This document shows positions 32,670 to 44,199 of a stretch of DNA of 64,000 nucleotides, piece by piece. Source of the stretch: Adiantum capillus-veneris. Lineage: Eukaryota > Streptophyta > Polypodiopsida > Polypodiales > Pteridaceae. Positions within the stretch are counted from its first letter, which is position 1, and each line of letters opens with the position of its first letter. The stretch covers positions 81,823,760-81,887,759 of the forward strand of contig CM043948.1 of the NCBI GenBank assembly GCA_014529385.2. The letters run 5' to 3'. The position numbers were made by a program, and so were the translations under genes. Under the pieces are notes generated by a model, which saw nothing but the letters and a program-made list of their open reading frames with translations, was not told the DNA's origin and made no database searches.

Positions 32670-34040
32670 TCTTGTAGTGTGGTGCAGTTAGAGAGGTTAG
32701 GGTTCCATATTTTGTTTTAATGTTGTTCAATAAATGGTTAATGCATTCTCCCTATGATGAGCCTCCTGGAGGCATGTGGTATTGTTTGTTAATGTGTACA
32801 AGAAGACATTGTAGTACCTCAACTTTTTAGCATCAGACGGTCCTTGGCATGTCGACACCAAAACACATTGAAGAATTGCAGCCAACAAAAAATAGGTGTT
32901 ACTTATCCATTATTGTTACTTTCATGTTTTTTCTAGCATTTACGCTTCTCTGTTTCAAGAGTTATCATCAACAAAGTCTCTAACATACTTGCTTAAGCAT
33001 TTTATCTTAAACCCAATATAATTTTACCTCATATCATTGTCTAGGTTTGTTAATCAAGAGTTCCAATGGAGCTAGTTTAACCAAGGTAGAGCATTAGATA
33101 TCTTCTCTTAATACCCTAGGAGATGCCTTTCTAATTCTCAATAGTTACTTTAGGCTCTTAATCCAATATTATAAAGCATTGCGTGCAGTGTGTCGGTGCT
33201 TTCTAGTGGACTTAATCCCTCTTTACCTTTAGCTTAAGTATTATAAAGGAATTTTGACTTTTGTGACGAGCCTAGGTAGGGTAACAGTGTGAAGATGAGT
33301 CCCCCAAAGATACACAATTGAAAATCAACAAAAGGCAAGGCCACCAAAGAAGGGTAAAAAAACAAAAACAAAAAGGAGCCCAAAAAGTCAAATAAGGCTA
33401 TATGTGGCAACAAAGTCTATAGCACAAACACTTTGGGGGGTCAACCAAAGGGAATTAATTCAGACGATGATTTCATGTATGATTTCCTTTATCATACCTT
33501 AACTTGAGGGTCTTCTAGGTATATCCTCTAGTCAGTCCTGACACATGAAACACTCTGCCTCGCGATTAAACAGCTTAATTAACTATGGAGAATTTGAAGA
33601 ATTGACTATGGGATTAACAATTGAGCTTTATTACCTTATTGATAGTGAAATTAGTATAGCTAGAGTCCTTGATTCGTTGACCTCTACAAGTGCTAGTGAG
33701 TTTAATTATATTGGGTTTTAATGTATAATGCTTAAACACATGTGTTTAAAATTTTGTCACTGACTACTCTATATGATTTCTCACTGCATTTTATTTTTTA
33801 ATTTACCATATTCCTACAAGAATGCAGTCAATGTGTTATTCTCTTCATAATTTTGCAAGGATTGAGTGCGGCTAAGGAGTGGCGATATTGCATAGAACAT
33901 GATCATGTCTTTCAACCTGGAAATCTTGATTGTGAGCATGTCCATGGGCCACTACTCTCATTAAGATGTTCACTATTGCTATCATCCTTGGTACCTGCTT
34001 CAGTTGCCACGCTCATAGAGCTTTCAAGGATGAAAATTAC
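32670..34040. other. Unassigned sequence in the 3' part of the Ty3 element
   Basis: About 1.4 kb without a recognisable frame or repeat. Long non-coding stretches before the polypurine tract are common in plant Ty3 elements. Confidence 0.4.
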
Positions 34041-34043
34041 ATC

Positions 34044-34320
34044 GGGAAGGGGGGCATGTTAACCCATTATGCAGTTATTATTCTTTTTTCATATTTTAGT
34101 CATGGGCCGGGCTTATCAGTCCCGTAGGTTTATGGTCAAGGGTTGGTGATCGCCGATGAGAGGTGCACTAGACTTATTTAGTGTTGAGTGGCCGAATGTG
34201 GACGCCCATATGTGAAAGGGATGGACCCATAGATAAGGATTGTAAACCTATTTTTTTCCTGATTATGAAGGTACAAATATTTGCTCTTGCCTTATCCTCT
34301 TGGGTTTTCTGTCTGTGAGT
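34044..34320 (+). repeat. Polypurine tract and start of the 3' LTR
   Basis: GGGAAGGGGGG (34044-34054) is a polypurine tract, the primer site for plus-strand synthesis. Two bases later TGTTAACCCATTATGC begins at 34057, a good LTR start. The other LTR end is not identified, because compound microsatellites follow at 34321. Confidence 0.6.
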
Positions 34321-34446
<126 letters not shown>

Positions 34447-34664
34447 AGACATAGGCAATCAAGCAATATCAAGTATTGTGGTAGAGAGGAGGAAAGGCAG
34501 CAATAGTGGCTTCTTCCTCTCAGTGCGTGCGTGATTCCCTCAACACCAACAACGTAGGAGGTGAGTGACACACTGTTTCTTGTTGTAGAGCAGCTTGGCT
34601 GTGCATAGGTTGTGTGCTTGCAGCCCCTGTGGCTCGCACACGGCATTGATTAAGGTCCCTGTAA

Positions 34665-34665
34665 T

Positions 34666-34696
<31 letters not shown>

Positions 34697-35462
34697 ACAC
34701 AATTGACTTCTATAGGGATGAATTTTGATGATGAAATAAAAGCCATTTTCTTGCTATTCTTGTTGCTTGCATCATGGGATACATTTAACACTGCCATTAG
34801 TAACTTGGCCCCTCAAGGCAAGCTTGTTTTTAGTGATGTTACTAGTGCTCTGCTCATGGAAGAGATTCAATGTCAATCTCTTGACACTAGTGGGTATGGA
34901 TCAGCAATTGAAAGTAGTCAGAAAACCATCAATGATAAAGAGGTCGTAGTCATAGTCGTAGTTGTAGTCGTGGTCATTCTTGGGATTGCAAGAATGCATG
35001 TAACAAGATTCATGGATGTGACACAACGAGCTTTGAATGTTACCATTGTCACAAGAAAGGACACATGAAGAAAGATTGTTGTTTGTTGCAAAAAGAGAAG
35101 GGTAAAGCCATCATCGTAAGACATGTACCTCCTAAAAGCAATGTGAAGATAGAGGAGCTCAATTTGTTGAGTCTCCACATATTGATGTTTTTATTGACGT
35201 GACGCAGCCATTAGATGTACTAGTCTTCACTTTTGATTTGAGTGTCAGTGATACGTGACATATTGGCTAGCAAGCACATTGAGCTAGTTAAGGTTCATAC
35301 GGATGAAAACCTTGCAGATGATCTCATGAAGGCCTATCCTCCAAGCGATTTGCGCATTGCATGGAGATGATGGGTGTAGGGTGAAGCCAGAGGATTTATT
35401 TACAAGTGTACATCTGTACGTACATAGGCCACTTGGGCCACTTTGGCCTTCAAGTGGGAGAT
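34665..35462 (+). pseudogene. Internally deleted Ty1/copia remnant: gag joined to RNase H end and PPT
   Basis: From about 34700 the plus strand reads a copia-type gag segment: TSIGMNFDDEIKAIFLLFLL, SWDTFNTAISNLAPQGK, SDVTSALLMEEI. After a frameshift near 34930 comes an Arg/Ser-rich stretch and a canonical zinc knuckle, FECYHCHKKGHMKKDC (near 35033-35080). Only about 150 bases further on, 35257-35370 reads ILASKHIELVKVHTDENLAD, DLMKAYPPSDLRIAWR and stop, the usual end of copia RNase H. Protease, integrase and RT are therefore missing in a single deletion. A purine tract AAGTGGGAGAT (35451-35462) precedes the LTR start at 35463. A (CT)n tract at 34668-34696 lies just upstream of gag. Confidence 0.75.
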
Positions 35463-35559
35463 TGGTATGGTTCATGCCAAGTAGCCGGGCACCCATCACA
35501 CTGACCGTACTAACCTTACATATTCTTTTGATCATATAGAACAATAAGGATTTACAAGG
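35463..35559 (+). repeat. Start of the LTR of the deleted copia remnant
   Basis: TGGTATGGTTCATGCC follows the purine tract. The LTR is interrupted by, or ends at, the dispersed element at 35560. Confidence 0.45.
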
Positions 35560-35796
35560 TTCATCGTTCAATACCCCACTATATAACATGCATTCGTGGG
35601 GTATTAAAAAATCCCCTCTTTTCATATGTCTGAATGAATGAAATGACCCCTTATTTTAGGAAATTTTTCCAAAATTGAAAATAAAAACCCCTTATTTTAA
35701 TGTATCTTTATTAAATTGCCTAAAATTTATGAATTTTTAAACCCCTCCTATCAAAACTCATGTTATACATTAACATGATTACATAGTGCACCCCCC
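35560..35796 (+). mobile_element. ~235-bp dispersed element, copy 2
   Basis: It matches the reverse complement of 19685-19918 over its whole length. It begins TTCATCGTTCAATACCCC and ends ACATAGTGCACCCCCC. Near the two ends are loosely inverted segments (CACTATATAACATG on the left; reverse complement of the right end, GCACTATGTAATCATG). These could be degenerate terminal inverted repeats. No ORF is present. Confidence 0.75.
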
Positions 35797-35880
35797 GAGA
35801 ATAAGGAGTAGTTAGGCAATTTTGAATCCTCATTGAGAGCACAAAATGCAAGTTCCTTACTTCCTGACCTGCTGTGAGGA

Positions 35881-35903
35881 TCTCTCTCTCTCTCTCTCTC
35901 TCT

Positions 35904-35942
<39 letters not shown>
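35881..35942. repeat. (TC)n-(AG)n perfect inverted microsatellite
   Basis: Thirteen TC units, a spacer of about four bases (CAAA), then about seventeen AG units. The two halves are complementary, so the sequence can fold into a long hairpin. Confidence 0.95.
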
Positions 35943-35947
<5 letters not shown>

Positions 35948-36421
35948 CTTAACATATTCTAAAACTAAGCTTACATCTAAAATTTTTAGCTCCAAAAAGG
36001 CCTTTTGACAGTTGGTTACTATGTCACAAGCTAGAAACATACACATTTTCTAGTTTGTGATCTCCATATGTTGCTCTATTTTAGAACATAAGCAACAAAT
36101 ATAAATTATGCAATTGCGTTCTCAATGGCAAAAAATTGTTTTTGGAACTTTCCATTGATCCACTGATAAGCTTATACCTTCTGCATTGGGATTCATTTGA
36201 GACAGAGAGGTTGCTTTTCATCGTTCTTTTGCCCCCCTCGTTCACAAACTGCAATAGCAAAAAATCATTTCCACTTTCAGCTTTTTCCTCAACCACTCAC
36301 TTGTAGCCTATTAGTTGGGCTACAATCCGCGTACCCAATGGTTGGAGTTCAAACTACATGTAGTGCAATTTGAGCTGAAAAGCAAGCCGTAGTGAGGGAT
36401 TTTCAAGGGGGGGGGAGGGGG

Positions 36422-36558
36422 TGTAGGGTAAATGTGCTCCATCTTTTGCACATTCGAACGTCCAGTGTCTGACTGCCCGCCCACGTGTGTACATGCCCTT
36501 ATTCTTCATTACATATGAGAATAAGGAGCTCCTCATCATTAGTTCCTGAGGTTGCTCC

Positions 36559-36605
<47 letters not shown>

Positions 36606-36636
36606 CACGCACACACACCACATTCGCACACTCACA
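36422..36636 (+). repeat. 5' LTR of the copia element
   Basis: It starts TGTAGGGTAAATGTGCTCC and ends CACTCACA. It matches 39514-39792 through landmarks GTGTGTACAT, CCCTTATTCTTCATTACATA and TGAGAAT, then a (TC)n tract (about 36561-36602, roughly 21 units) and a CGCACACGCACAC-type stretch. Confidence 0.85.
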
Positions 36637-36638
36637 AT

Positions 36639-36650
36639 AGGTATCAGAGC
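36639..36650 (+). promoter_or_regulatory. Primer-binding site of the copia element
   Basis: AGGTATCAGAGC follows the 5' LTR end after two bases; it differs at one base from the initiator tRNA-Met site TGGTATCAGAGC. Confidence 0.85.
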
Positions 36651-38109
36651 AACGGCTTGGTGATCGTGAAGGGCACAAAAATTTTGAGAGCTTCAAGGCG
36701 ATAGCGCGCTCGCTCTCGGTGGTGGAGAGATCAAGAAAGCTTGGAAGCTTTGTGAGAATGCAATGGGAGCTTGTGAGCTCAATTGAGAGTGATGTATGCT
36801 CTTGTGGAAGCTCAAAAAGTAGTGTGAAAGATTGTGTGTAGATGAAGGTGCTGCCATCAAAACTGTGTGCGTAGCAACATTGTTTTTATATTTGTTTTTT
36901 GCTTGTAGAATGCAGATCTTAGCATTCCGTCCGCCACACTCATCCATTTCAACGTGGTCTACAACTTTGCAGAAGAAACTTTTTGCAAATTCCTCACTGC
37001 TTTGCTGATATTCAGCTCAGACTGATTGTATACAGAAATTACAGGTTTTCTGTTTTCCCATAGTGTGCGAGTTTGATGCACTTTTGGAAGCACGACAGGT
37101 GCTTAATTTATGAGTTGAAGGTGCAATTTTAGCTTTTGCAGAGCTTGTGGTTTGAGGATTTTTGGTAGATTTGGGCAAAGAGTCACGAAGGCGTTTACAC
37201 ATCATTGAAGCGGTCTCTTGAGAGACACAGTTTTAGGAGGAGCTTCTTTCACAGGTTTTCATAGGATACTTTGGCTATGATTTTGTGCTTGGATTCATGG
37301 TCTTTGCGGATATGGTGATGCCACATGGTTGATGCCCATTGTACATGTATTTTGGCGAGCACTTTCAAGTGCCGGTGAGCTCTCTTGAGAGCATTGTTTT
37401 CACATTGACCAAGTTTCTGGATTGCAACTCTTATGGCGCTTGCTTATGTATGGTCACTCCGTTGATGTACATTGAGTGTGGATTGCCATTGTATGTGAAA
37501 ATTTGGAGCCATTTTGGCATTTCTACTCATTGGCATTGAGTAGTGTTATGGTTTATGGTAGACATTGTACTTGAGTTTTTGCTCAGTTTTGAAGGGAAAC
37601 TCTGTCTGATTTTTCTCAGATTCTCACCATGGTTTATGTGCATTCGTAGTTTACTCTTTGATGGTTTAGTGGTCAAGTTGACTCCCACTCTAGCAGTTAT
37701 CTGCAATTTCTTGGCTTACGGTTTGCGTTGAGTTTTGGCTCATTTTGCAAAGGAAACTCTGACCGTTTTTCCCCATCTTCATGCCATAAAAGTTTGCAAT
37801 GCTATGCCATCTTGTACAGTGGTCGATATATTCCCACTTCGACAGTGATTGAGTATTTACTCTCACTTTGACACTTGGACACAGGTTCAGTGCTCTTGTA
37901 TCCCCTCTCGCAAGAGTGGATTTATGGTATGCTCGTGGTGGTTACTGGTTTCCTTTGATTTTGCTTTATGTTCTCACATCGACGCATATTCCGAGCGTGA
38001 GACTACAACATGGAGGTTACAAGTTTTCACTATTGAGCTACTGGTCGATTTATGCTTGATTAGTGCAGTGGTCAAGTGATCTTCCATTTTTTGATGCGTA
38101 TGCATTGAC
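36651..38109 (+). other. 5' internal region of the copia element without a readable gag
   Basis: Gag would be expected here, but I see only short frames with many stops up to the zinc knuckle at 38185. It is heavily decayed or replaced sequence. Confidence 0.5.
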
Positions 38110-38637
38110 ATGATGTGTGACACAATTGAGTCTATAGTGATGGCTTATGAGAAACGGAGGTCTCGATCTTGTCGATACTTGCGTTGTTGGCATTGTGGTC
38201 ACACAGGGCACATTAGGCGCCATTGTTTTAGACGTATGAGACAGCAGCGGAGATGTATGCGAGATGCAGATACGGCTTTGACACACATTAGAGAGGCAGT
38301 TCCAGTGGCAGTCTATGCTAGTAACAATGATGGCATGCTTGCCTTGAGTGTACCTCTTGCAGATTTGTATGTGGATAGCACACTTTCTCCACTGTGGTTA
38401 CTAGATAGTGATGTTGCTTTCCATGTCACACCATGTCGTGAGTGGTTTAGCACTTTTTCTAGTGGGAGACTTGGTTGTGTGCGACATGCTGATGGTTCAG
38501 CATGTGACATAGAGGGTGCAGGAGATGTTTGTTTGTCTTTCCCTAGTGGTGCAACTTACATGCCACAGCATGTGCGTTATGTTCCTCAGCTAAGACAGTT
38601 TGATCTCAGTGAGACAATTGGAAGCTTTTGGTTGTAA
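38110..38637 (+). pseudogene. Copia gag C-terminus, zinc knuckle and protease
   Basis: This 175-codon frame is free of stops. An Arg-rich segment leads into a canonical CCHC zinc knuckle, CWHCGHTGHIRRHC (38185-38226), which binds element RNA. About 60 residues later comes the copia protease start WLLDSDVAFHVTPCREWF. The active-site motif Asp-Ser-Gly is changed to Asp-Ser-Asp (38404-38412), which should abolish activity. The protease continues through GRLGCVRHADGSACDIEGAG and YMPQHVRYVPQL. The frame then breaks near 38630; the shifted frame goes on as a pre-integrase-like piece, MHCGSLLIARGARSSF, to about 38725. Confidence 0.85.
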
Positions 38638-38725
38638 GATCCTGCTTAGAGAGCAGTCTTTCCAAATGCATTGCGGTTCATTACTGATTGCCAGAGGAGC
38701 CCGCAGTAGCTTCATATATCCTATG

Positions 38726-39430
38726 TAGGTGTCTGAGGTTTGAGACGGTGTAGTCTCAGTTTTGTTGCAAGAATACTTTGAGCGAGGGACAAGACGTGTC
38801 TCTTTTGCACGTGAGCTCCACCATGCTCACGAGACAGAGCATTTAGTTGTGCAGGACGTGCCAGTAGACTATGTAGAGAGAGAGATAAAGCGACAGTGCT
38901 TTAGTGAGACACAGTAGGTGTTGTCAGACTTTGTGCAGGCAGAGATAGAGCAGGTTTGCTCCCTAGTGACACAGACAGAGTTGACAGATATGGAGTTATT
39001 TGATATGCTCATATTAAAGGCTGATGAGTTGGTGCCAGGACATATAGTTTTGCCTATGGGTGACAGGGACATAGGTTTCCCAGTGTTGACAATGACACAT
39101 CCATACGCGATGGGTAGTCCTGATGATGCAATGATTACAGATAGCGTAGGCGAGGCAAGTACAGCCACGTTTGTGCAATTTTTGTCAGCGTTCGAGCGTC
39201 TCATGTTCGACTTGTTAGTGTCGAGGGCCAATCTAGCATTTGCAGTAGGGATAGTCAGTCTTACGATGACAGACACTAGCATGATGCTTTGTGGATCTTT
39301 GCAGACCATACAAAGTAGTCTGTGGGATTTACATGCAGGCTCTAGCGTGGGTATACACACTCACCTACCACCAGAGCCGATACAACTGCGTGTAGATCGA
39401 CAGAGTGAGCCAGTGGGCATAGGTTGAGAG
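38726..39430 (+). pseudogene. Unrecognised frame between protease and 3' end of the copia element
   Basis: One frame (same phase as the pre-integrase piece) stays nearly open from about 38760 to 39427, with a stop near 38916 and the last 169 codons clean. It reads LQEYFERGTRRVSFARELHH, then LSDFVQAEIEQVCSLVTQTE, MELFDMLILKADELVPGHI and MTHPYAMGSPDDAM. It is rich in Met, Thr, Ser and acidic residues. It does not look like integrase, RT or RNase H, whose place it occupies. The opposite strand is also open here (38869-39360), so openness alone is weak evidence. It could be an element-specific protein, captured sequence, or decayed pol beyond recognition. Confidence 0.35.
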
Positions 39431-39499
39431 AGCCTCTCACCTAGTTTCTTGTACATACTAGTAGTTTAACTAGTAGGTCTCACTTATAGACGCATCACC

Positions 39500-39513
39500 T
39501 TTAAGTGGGAGAT
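39500..39513 (+). promoter_or_regulatory. Polypurine tract of the copia element
   Basis: TTTAAGTGGGAGAT lies directly before the 3' LTR; it is the standard form of a plant copia polypurine tract and matches the one at 35451. Confidence 0.85.
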
Positions 39514-39792
<279 letters not shown>

Positions 39793-39899
39793 AGGGGTCA
39801 GCAGTTTTTGAATGAGTCCAAAAAAGAGCATTAAATTTTTTGGCCCAATGGAGTTTCTCCAAGAAGGACTCACGCTCCTTTGATTTTTCATGCCACTGT

Positions 39900-40135
39900 C
39901 GCCTCGTCTTAACTCGGCCTATGTCAGCATTATTGAACAAGTGATTCCTACTTGGAGACAAGGCAATATACTCGTCTCAAGAATTTTCTACTTGCCATTA
40001 TTTGGCCTACTTAGACCAGCTTAAAAGTAATGAGTTGAATCGACATTACATTACAGAAAATGATCATTCATTGTCACCTTCACTAGGGAGCTACTGGGCT
40101 CTTAAGATGGGTCCAAGTCTAAAGTAGAACCCAGT
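39900..40135. other. Unassigned sequence
   Basis: No recognisable frame; short stretch between the copia element and the microsatellite cluster. Confidence 0.4.
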
Positions 40136-40140
40136 TTTTT

Positions 40141-40655
<515 letters not shown>

Positions 40656-40727
40656 AGAGAAAAAGGCTTGTTCCAAAAGCTTACTCCGACAACTCTTTTT
40701 GGAGCAAGCTTTTTGTTTTTGGAGCAA

Positions 40728-41860
40728 GATTTTTGGAGCCAGCTTTTTTACTAGATTTTCTCACTCGAGCAATATCTAAAAAAACTTACTCCAATCCTTC
40801 GTCGCCGCTAATGTATTCACCCTTGTTACAGAGTTCTTATTGGCGGATGGTGGAGTTGCGGTGGTGCACCAAGTGGACCAGTTGGCACTTGTCACGGAAA
40901 AGGCTCACGTGTGCAATTTTTGCCATCTTCGTACCATCTCCTTTGGATATTCTCACGAACATATGCTTTTATCGAGGATCTCATAGATTCCATAAGTTCT
41001 AAACCATTCCTCAACGAGTTGCATGATAGATATGGTTGTGTTTCTGTTTTAATCATGAACCATGTTAGAGGTTGAGAAGTTGGTGTTAACCATGGTCACT
41101 CGTAGATTTGATGGGCAGGTTAGAGATGTGGTCGCCAAAAAATGAATGGTTTTGATGTCGATAGTGATATGATCCGGAGACCATTCCGAGAGGCACCATG
41201 GATGGTAGACCACATTGGAGCACCCTCTCGGCTCAGTGTAGAGAAGAGTGAGTTCTTTGTTCGGTGAGTTGAGAAATGGTTGATGTCCCTATCTATAGTT
41301 GTCATTGCATTGTCCAATAATGTACATGTTATTCTAGAGGTGGTTGGTGGGTACATTCATGAAGGTTACGATGCAATTTTTGACTGTCTTGTTGGATGCA
41401 GTGGCTCGGCAACTAAGTGTGAGTGCCTTCAACGACATTACATTAGCATCAAACGCAATTGCAGTGTGTTTTTGGCACGTTTTTTAACATAGCAACGGCT
41501 TCCACATGGGCTAGGGTCGACTCTGCATTTCGGTGACATTTCATATTTAGCACATTCACAACCACCCACATCGCACCCATCACATCCCCATGACTCCATG
41601 GTGCTTTTTATACCACCCTCGAGCAGACGACCATCTCTAGTACCTGGTTTGCCATACCTTGGTCAATCACTCCACATGCCACTCTTACCCTCTCTACCCA
41701 TGGGCCCCCCACCTGCACGACTGCCACCAGCACAGTTGGCACTAGAACTATGGCCACCAGGAACCTGAAACCCATATTGTATTGCTTATTTTATATGTAC
41801 TCATTTTCTATGTAATGCCACCTTCAGACTTTGTATTTGTTCTTCTCACTATATTTAAAT
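40728..41860 (+). other. Weakly coding-like sequence without recognised family
   Basis: Frames of 70-90 codons occur on both strands (40733-41002 plus, 41280-41492 plus, 41120-41356 minus). A Pro/Ser-rich frame lies around 41540-41770 (HPSHPHDSMVLFIPPSSRRP, then LPMGPPPARLPP). None has a known motif. The Pro-rich stretch lies 100 bases upstream of the frame at 41862 and could be an exon of the same gene or element; this is a guess. Confidence 0.25.
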
Positions 41861-41861
41861 T

Positions 41862-42256
41862 TTGCAAGGGAACATTGTGTATGCAATGAATAATTTATGT
41901 GCAACACAAAGTGCACGCAACAACAGGGAGGCTTTTTGTGCAGCCGATGACGCCATGAAGTCCCCATTCAATGCCATGTATGAGCTTGATGAAAATGTGC
42001 ACCCAACCAAAGAGGATGTCGAGCAAGTTTTCAATTTTGCCCACAATGCAATAATGCTTTGGGGGGAACATGGATATCACACCCAACATGAGTGTGCAGC
42101 CTTCAAGAGACATGTGGAGGCTTGGGTAGAGGTGTAGGGATGACATACAGTGCTTCGTACAAACAAGCCAATGGAGCCAACAATGGAAACAATGAGGACG
42201 ATGACAATGACAATGACGATGACAATGACAATGACACTAGCAACGATGACAACTAG
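41862..42256 (+). pseudogene. Unrecognised frame followed by an Asp/Asn-rich acidic tail
   Basis: A 91-codon frame (41862-42137) reads MQGNIVYAMNNLCATQSARN, FCAADDAMKSPFNAMYELDE, FNFAHNAIMLWGEHGYHTQH and ends RHVEAWVEV. After a shift of frame, 42140-42256 reads MTYSASYKQANGANNGNNED, then a run of alternating Asp and Asn ending at a TAG. Acidic Asp/Asn tails are common at protein C-termini in plants, but the tract also arises from (GACAAT)n repeats. The leading Met may be an internal residue of an exon: TTTTGCAAG just before it resembles a splice acceptor. I do not recognise the family. Confidence 0.35.
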
Positions 42257-42592
42257 ATTTTCTCATCATAAGCTAGTGTTAGAATAATAAGCCCATGAAC
42301 CCTATGGCCATTTGGCAATATTGTACTATTTTGTTTCAGTCCATATCTATTTTTTGCATTTGTTGTTTTAACTAACATATTCACTTTCAAGCCTTTCACT
42401 ATAAGTTTACATGGGTATGTTTCACTAGTTTTTCAATATTGTTCATCCATTGATTTATCATGGCAACGTTGGATTGGAATATTCTGGTTTGAAAGCCTTT
42501 AAAATTTGCTTGTGGTGAATGATTTTAGGTGTACCATTGTTCGGTTGGTGGATAAACTTGTTGCTCATCATAAGTTATGATATTTGAACGTG

Positions 42593-42630
42593 TGTGTGTG
42601 TGTGTATGTGTGTGTGTGTGTGTGTGTGTG
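42593..42630. repeat. (GT)n microsatellite
   Basis: About 18 GT units with one interruption. Confidence 0.95.
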
Positions 42631-42914
42631 TAATGATTTAGATGTGTTTTTTGAACTTGTGTTTGAATGTTCATGAGAGAGATGGAAAAAAGAGCAAATC
42701 CTCAACTAGCAAGGGTTGACAGAGAGAAAGAATCTTTTTGAAATCTGTTCGTCGGATTTCAAAAAGTGCTCGCTAAAAAATGCTCGCCGAAAAAATACGT
42801 CCTACAAGTCCTGTACATTCCCCTATGCATGTAGACATATTTTACATCACTTTGTTAAATTTTGAAGTTCAAAACAAGCCCGACGAGCTCAATTTTTGCC
42901 TAGCTGCGGCACTA

Positions 42915-42917
<3 letters not shown>

Positions 42918-42982
<65 letters not shown>
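42918..42982. repeat. (GA)n microsatellite
   Basis: About 32 uninterrupted GA units. Confidence 0.98.
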
Positions 42983-42984
<2 letters not shown>

Positions 42985-43956
42985 CCACATTCGTCTCCAC
43001 ACTTTCTTCGTCTTTTTTCGGCAAGTCAGTGGATGCTACTATTGACAGGTCCAACATGATCATCCAGGCTTTTTAGCTTTCCCAAGTTTTCACATCTCGA
43101 ACTCCTGACATAGGCAAGAAAAAAAAGGGGTTTTGCAAGGGGAGAGGTGGCATTACCTGCTGCTACAGTGCTCACGACAACGATCGAGCAAGGCGGGTCT
43201 TCCATTCAGTGTTTGGAAAAATGTGTCTCAGTTTAATATCATTCCGTTTTCAATTCAAAACTACCGGTTGAGGGCAAGGGGAAAAGGAGAAATCCCGCCC
43301 CAAAATAGAGAAAAATAGTGTAAAAACCTGCAAAATAAACCTAATTTTCTAAATTTCCTCTTGGAAAATTAAAGGAAAGCAATTTTGTATGTTTGAAAAA
43401 ATGACATTGATGCGATTGCATTGGAGGATGACCATTTCCAGTCGAGGGTATTGGCCTTGGTCTTGGAGTTAGCAATCCTTTGCTCATTTGGATCCTCCTT
43501 GGTGTTGCATACCTAATGTGGGCCCTTTGCCTCACCCTAGAAATGATAACTCCGGTCTCTTATTGTAGGGTTGCCTCCATGCATTTGCGTCCATTGTAGG
43601 AGTGTCTCCATGTCGTTTTGCTTACATTTAGAGTCTGGTCACTTTGGAACGGCTAAATAGCCTTCCAGCTTTGTTTGCTAGTCAAGAAAATCGGTGGCTT
43701 TTCAAAGATAAATGCTTGATTTGATTGAGTGATGAGATAGATCTTGAGCAGATTCTTGGTAATCGAGAGGTCCTCAAAAGTCAACCATGTGAAAGGCTAT
43801 GCCTGTTTCGAGGCTCTTAACTACCACGATTAGATAGGCAGAGAGAGAAGAGTCGGCTCGTGGCCGTCCGGGCAGAAAGCAGGCTCACAGGTATACGCGA
43901 CCAGGCTCTTCGCCTCTCACATGCTTCATTTTAATACTACAAACTAGACATGCAGC

Positions 43957-43959
<3 letters not shown>

Positions 43960-44007
<48 letters not shown>

Positions 44008-44190
44008 CTTCCTACTGACGTGGTTTGAGACCCGTTAATCTTGAGATCAACTAATCTCGACTCTCAACTATTAAGTTTAGGCAAACCTTATCCAACCCAA
44101 ACATTGTTGGCAACAAGTTGTCATGTTGCATAGCAAGCTAGAATAGAGAGAGAAAGAGAGAGAGAGAGAGAAGAAGAAGAAGAAGATCAC
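43960..44190. repeat. (GA)n tracts and an (AGA)n stretch
   Basis: (GA)n at 43961-44004, then a shorter interrupted (GA)n at 44144-44170 followed by AAGAAGAAGAAG. Confidence 0.95.
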
Positions 44191-44199
44191 AAGAGACCT

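Larger units (their letters stand above)
28391..34056 (+). mobile_element. Ty3-type retrotransposon pol remnant ending at a PPT
   Basis: The order RT C-terminus, RNase H, integrase, extra downstream region, polypurine tract, LTR start is that of Ty3/gypsy elements, which have integrase after RNase H. It is on the plus strand, opposite to LTR C which abuts it. Gag, protease and most of RT are missing on the left. Stops and frameshifts occur throughout, so it is dead. Confidence 0.8.

Noticed and set aside
24970-34056. LTR C as the 5' LTR of the plus-strand pol remnant
   Set aside because: The LTR is in the opposite orientation to pol, has no adjacent PBS, and the sequence starting after the pol polypurine tract (TGTTAACCC) does not match it.
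35560-35796. A CACTA transposon derivative, because one end contains CACTAT
   Set aside because: The similarity between copies extends beyond that point, the inverted ends are weak and no 3-bp target duplication is visible.
38869-39360. 163-codon minus-strand ORF
   Set aside because: It overlaps the plus-strand frame of the copia element, is not in phase with any recognised domain and has no motif; kept only as a caution for the plus-strand call.
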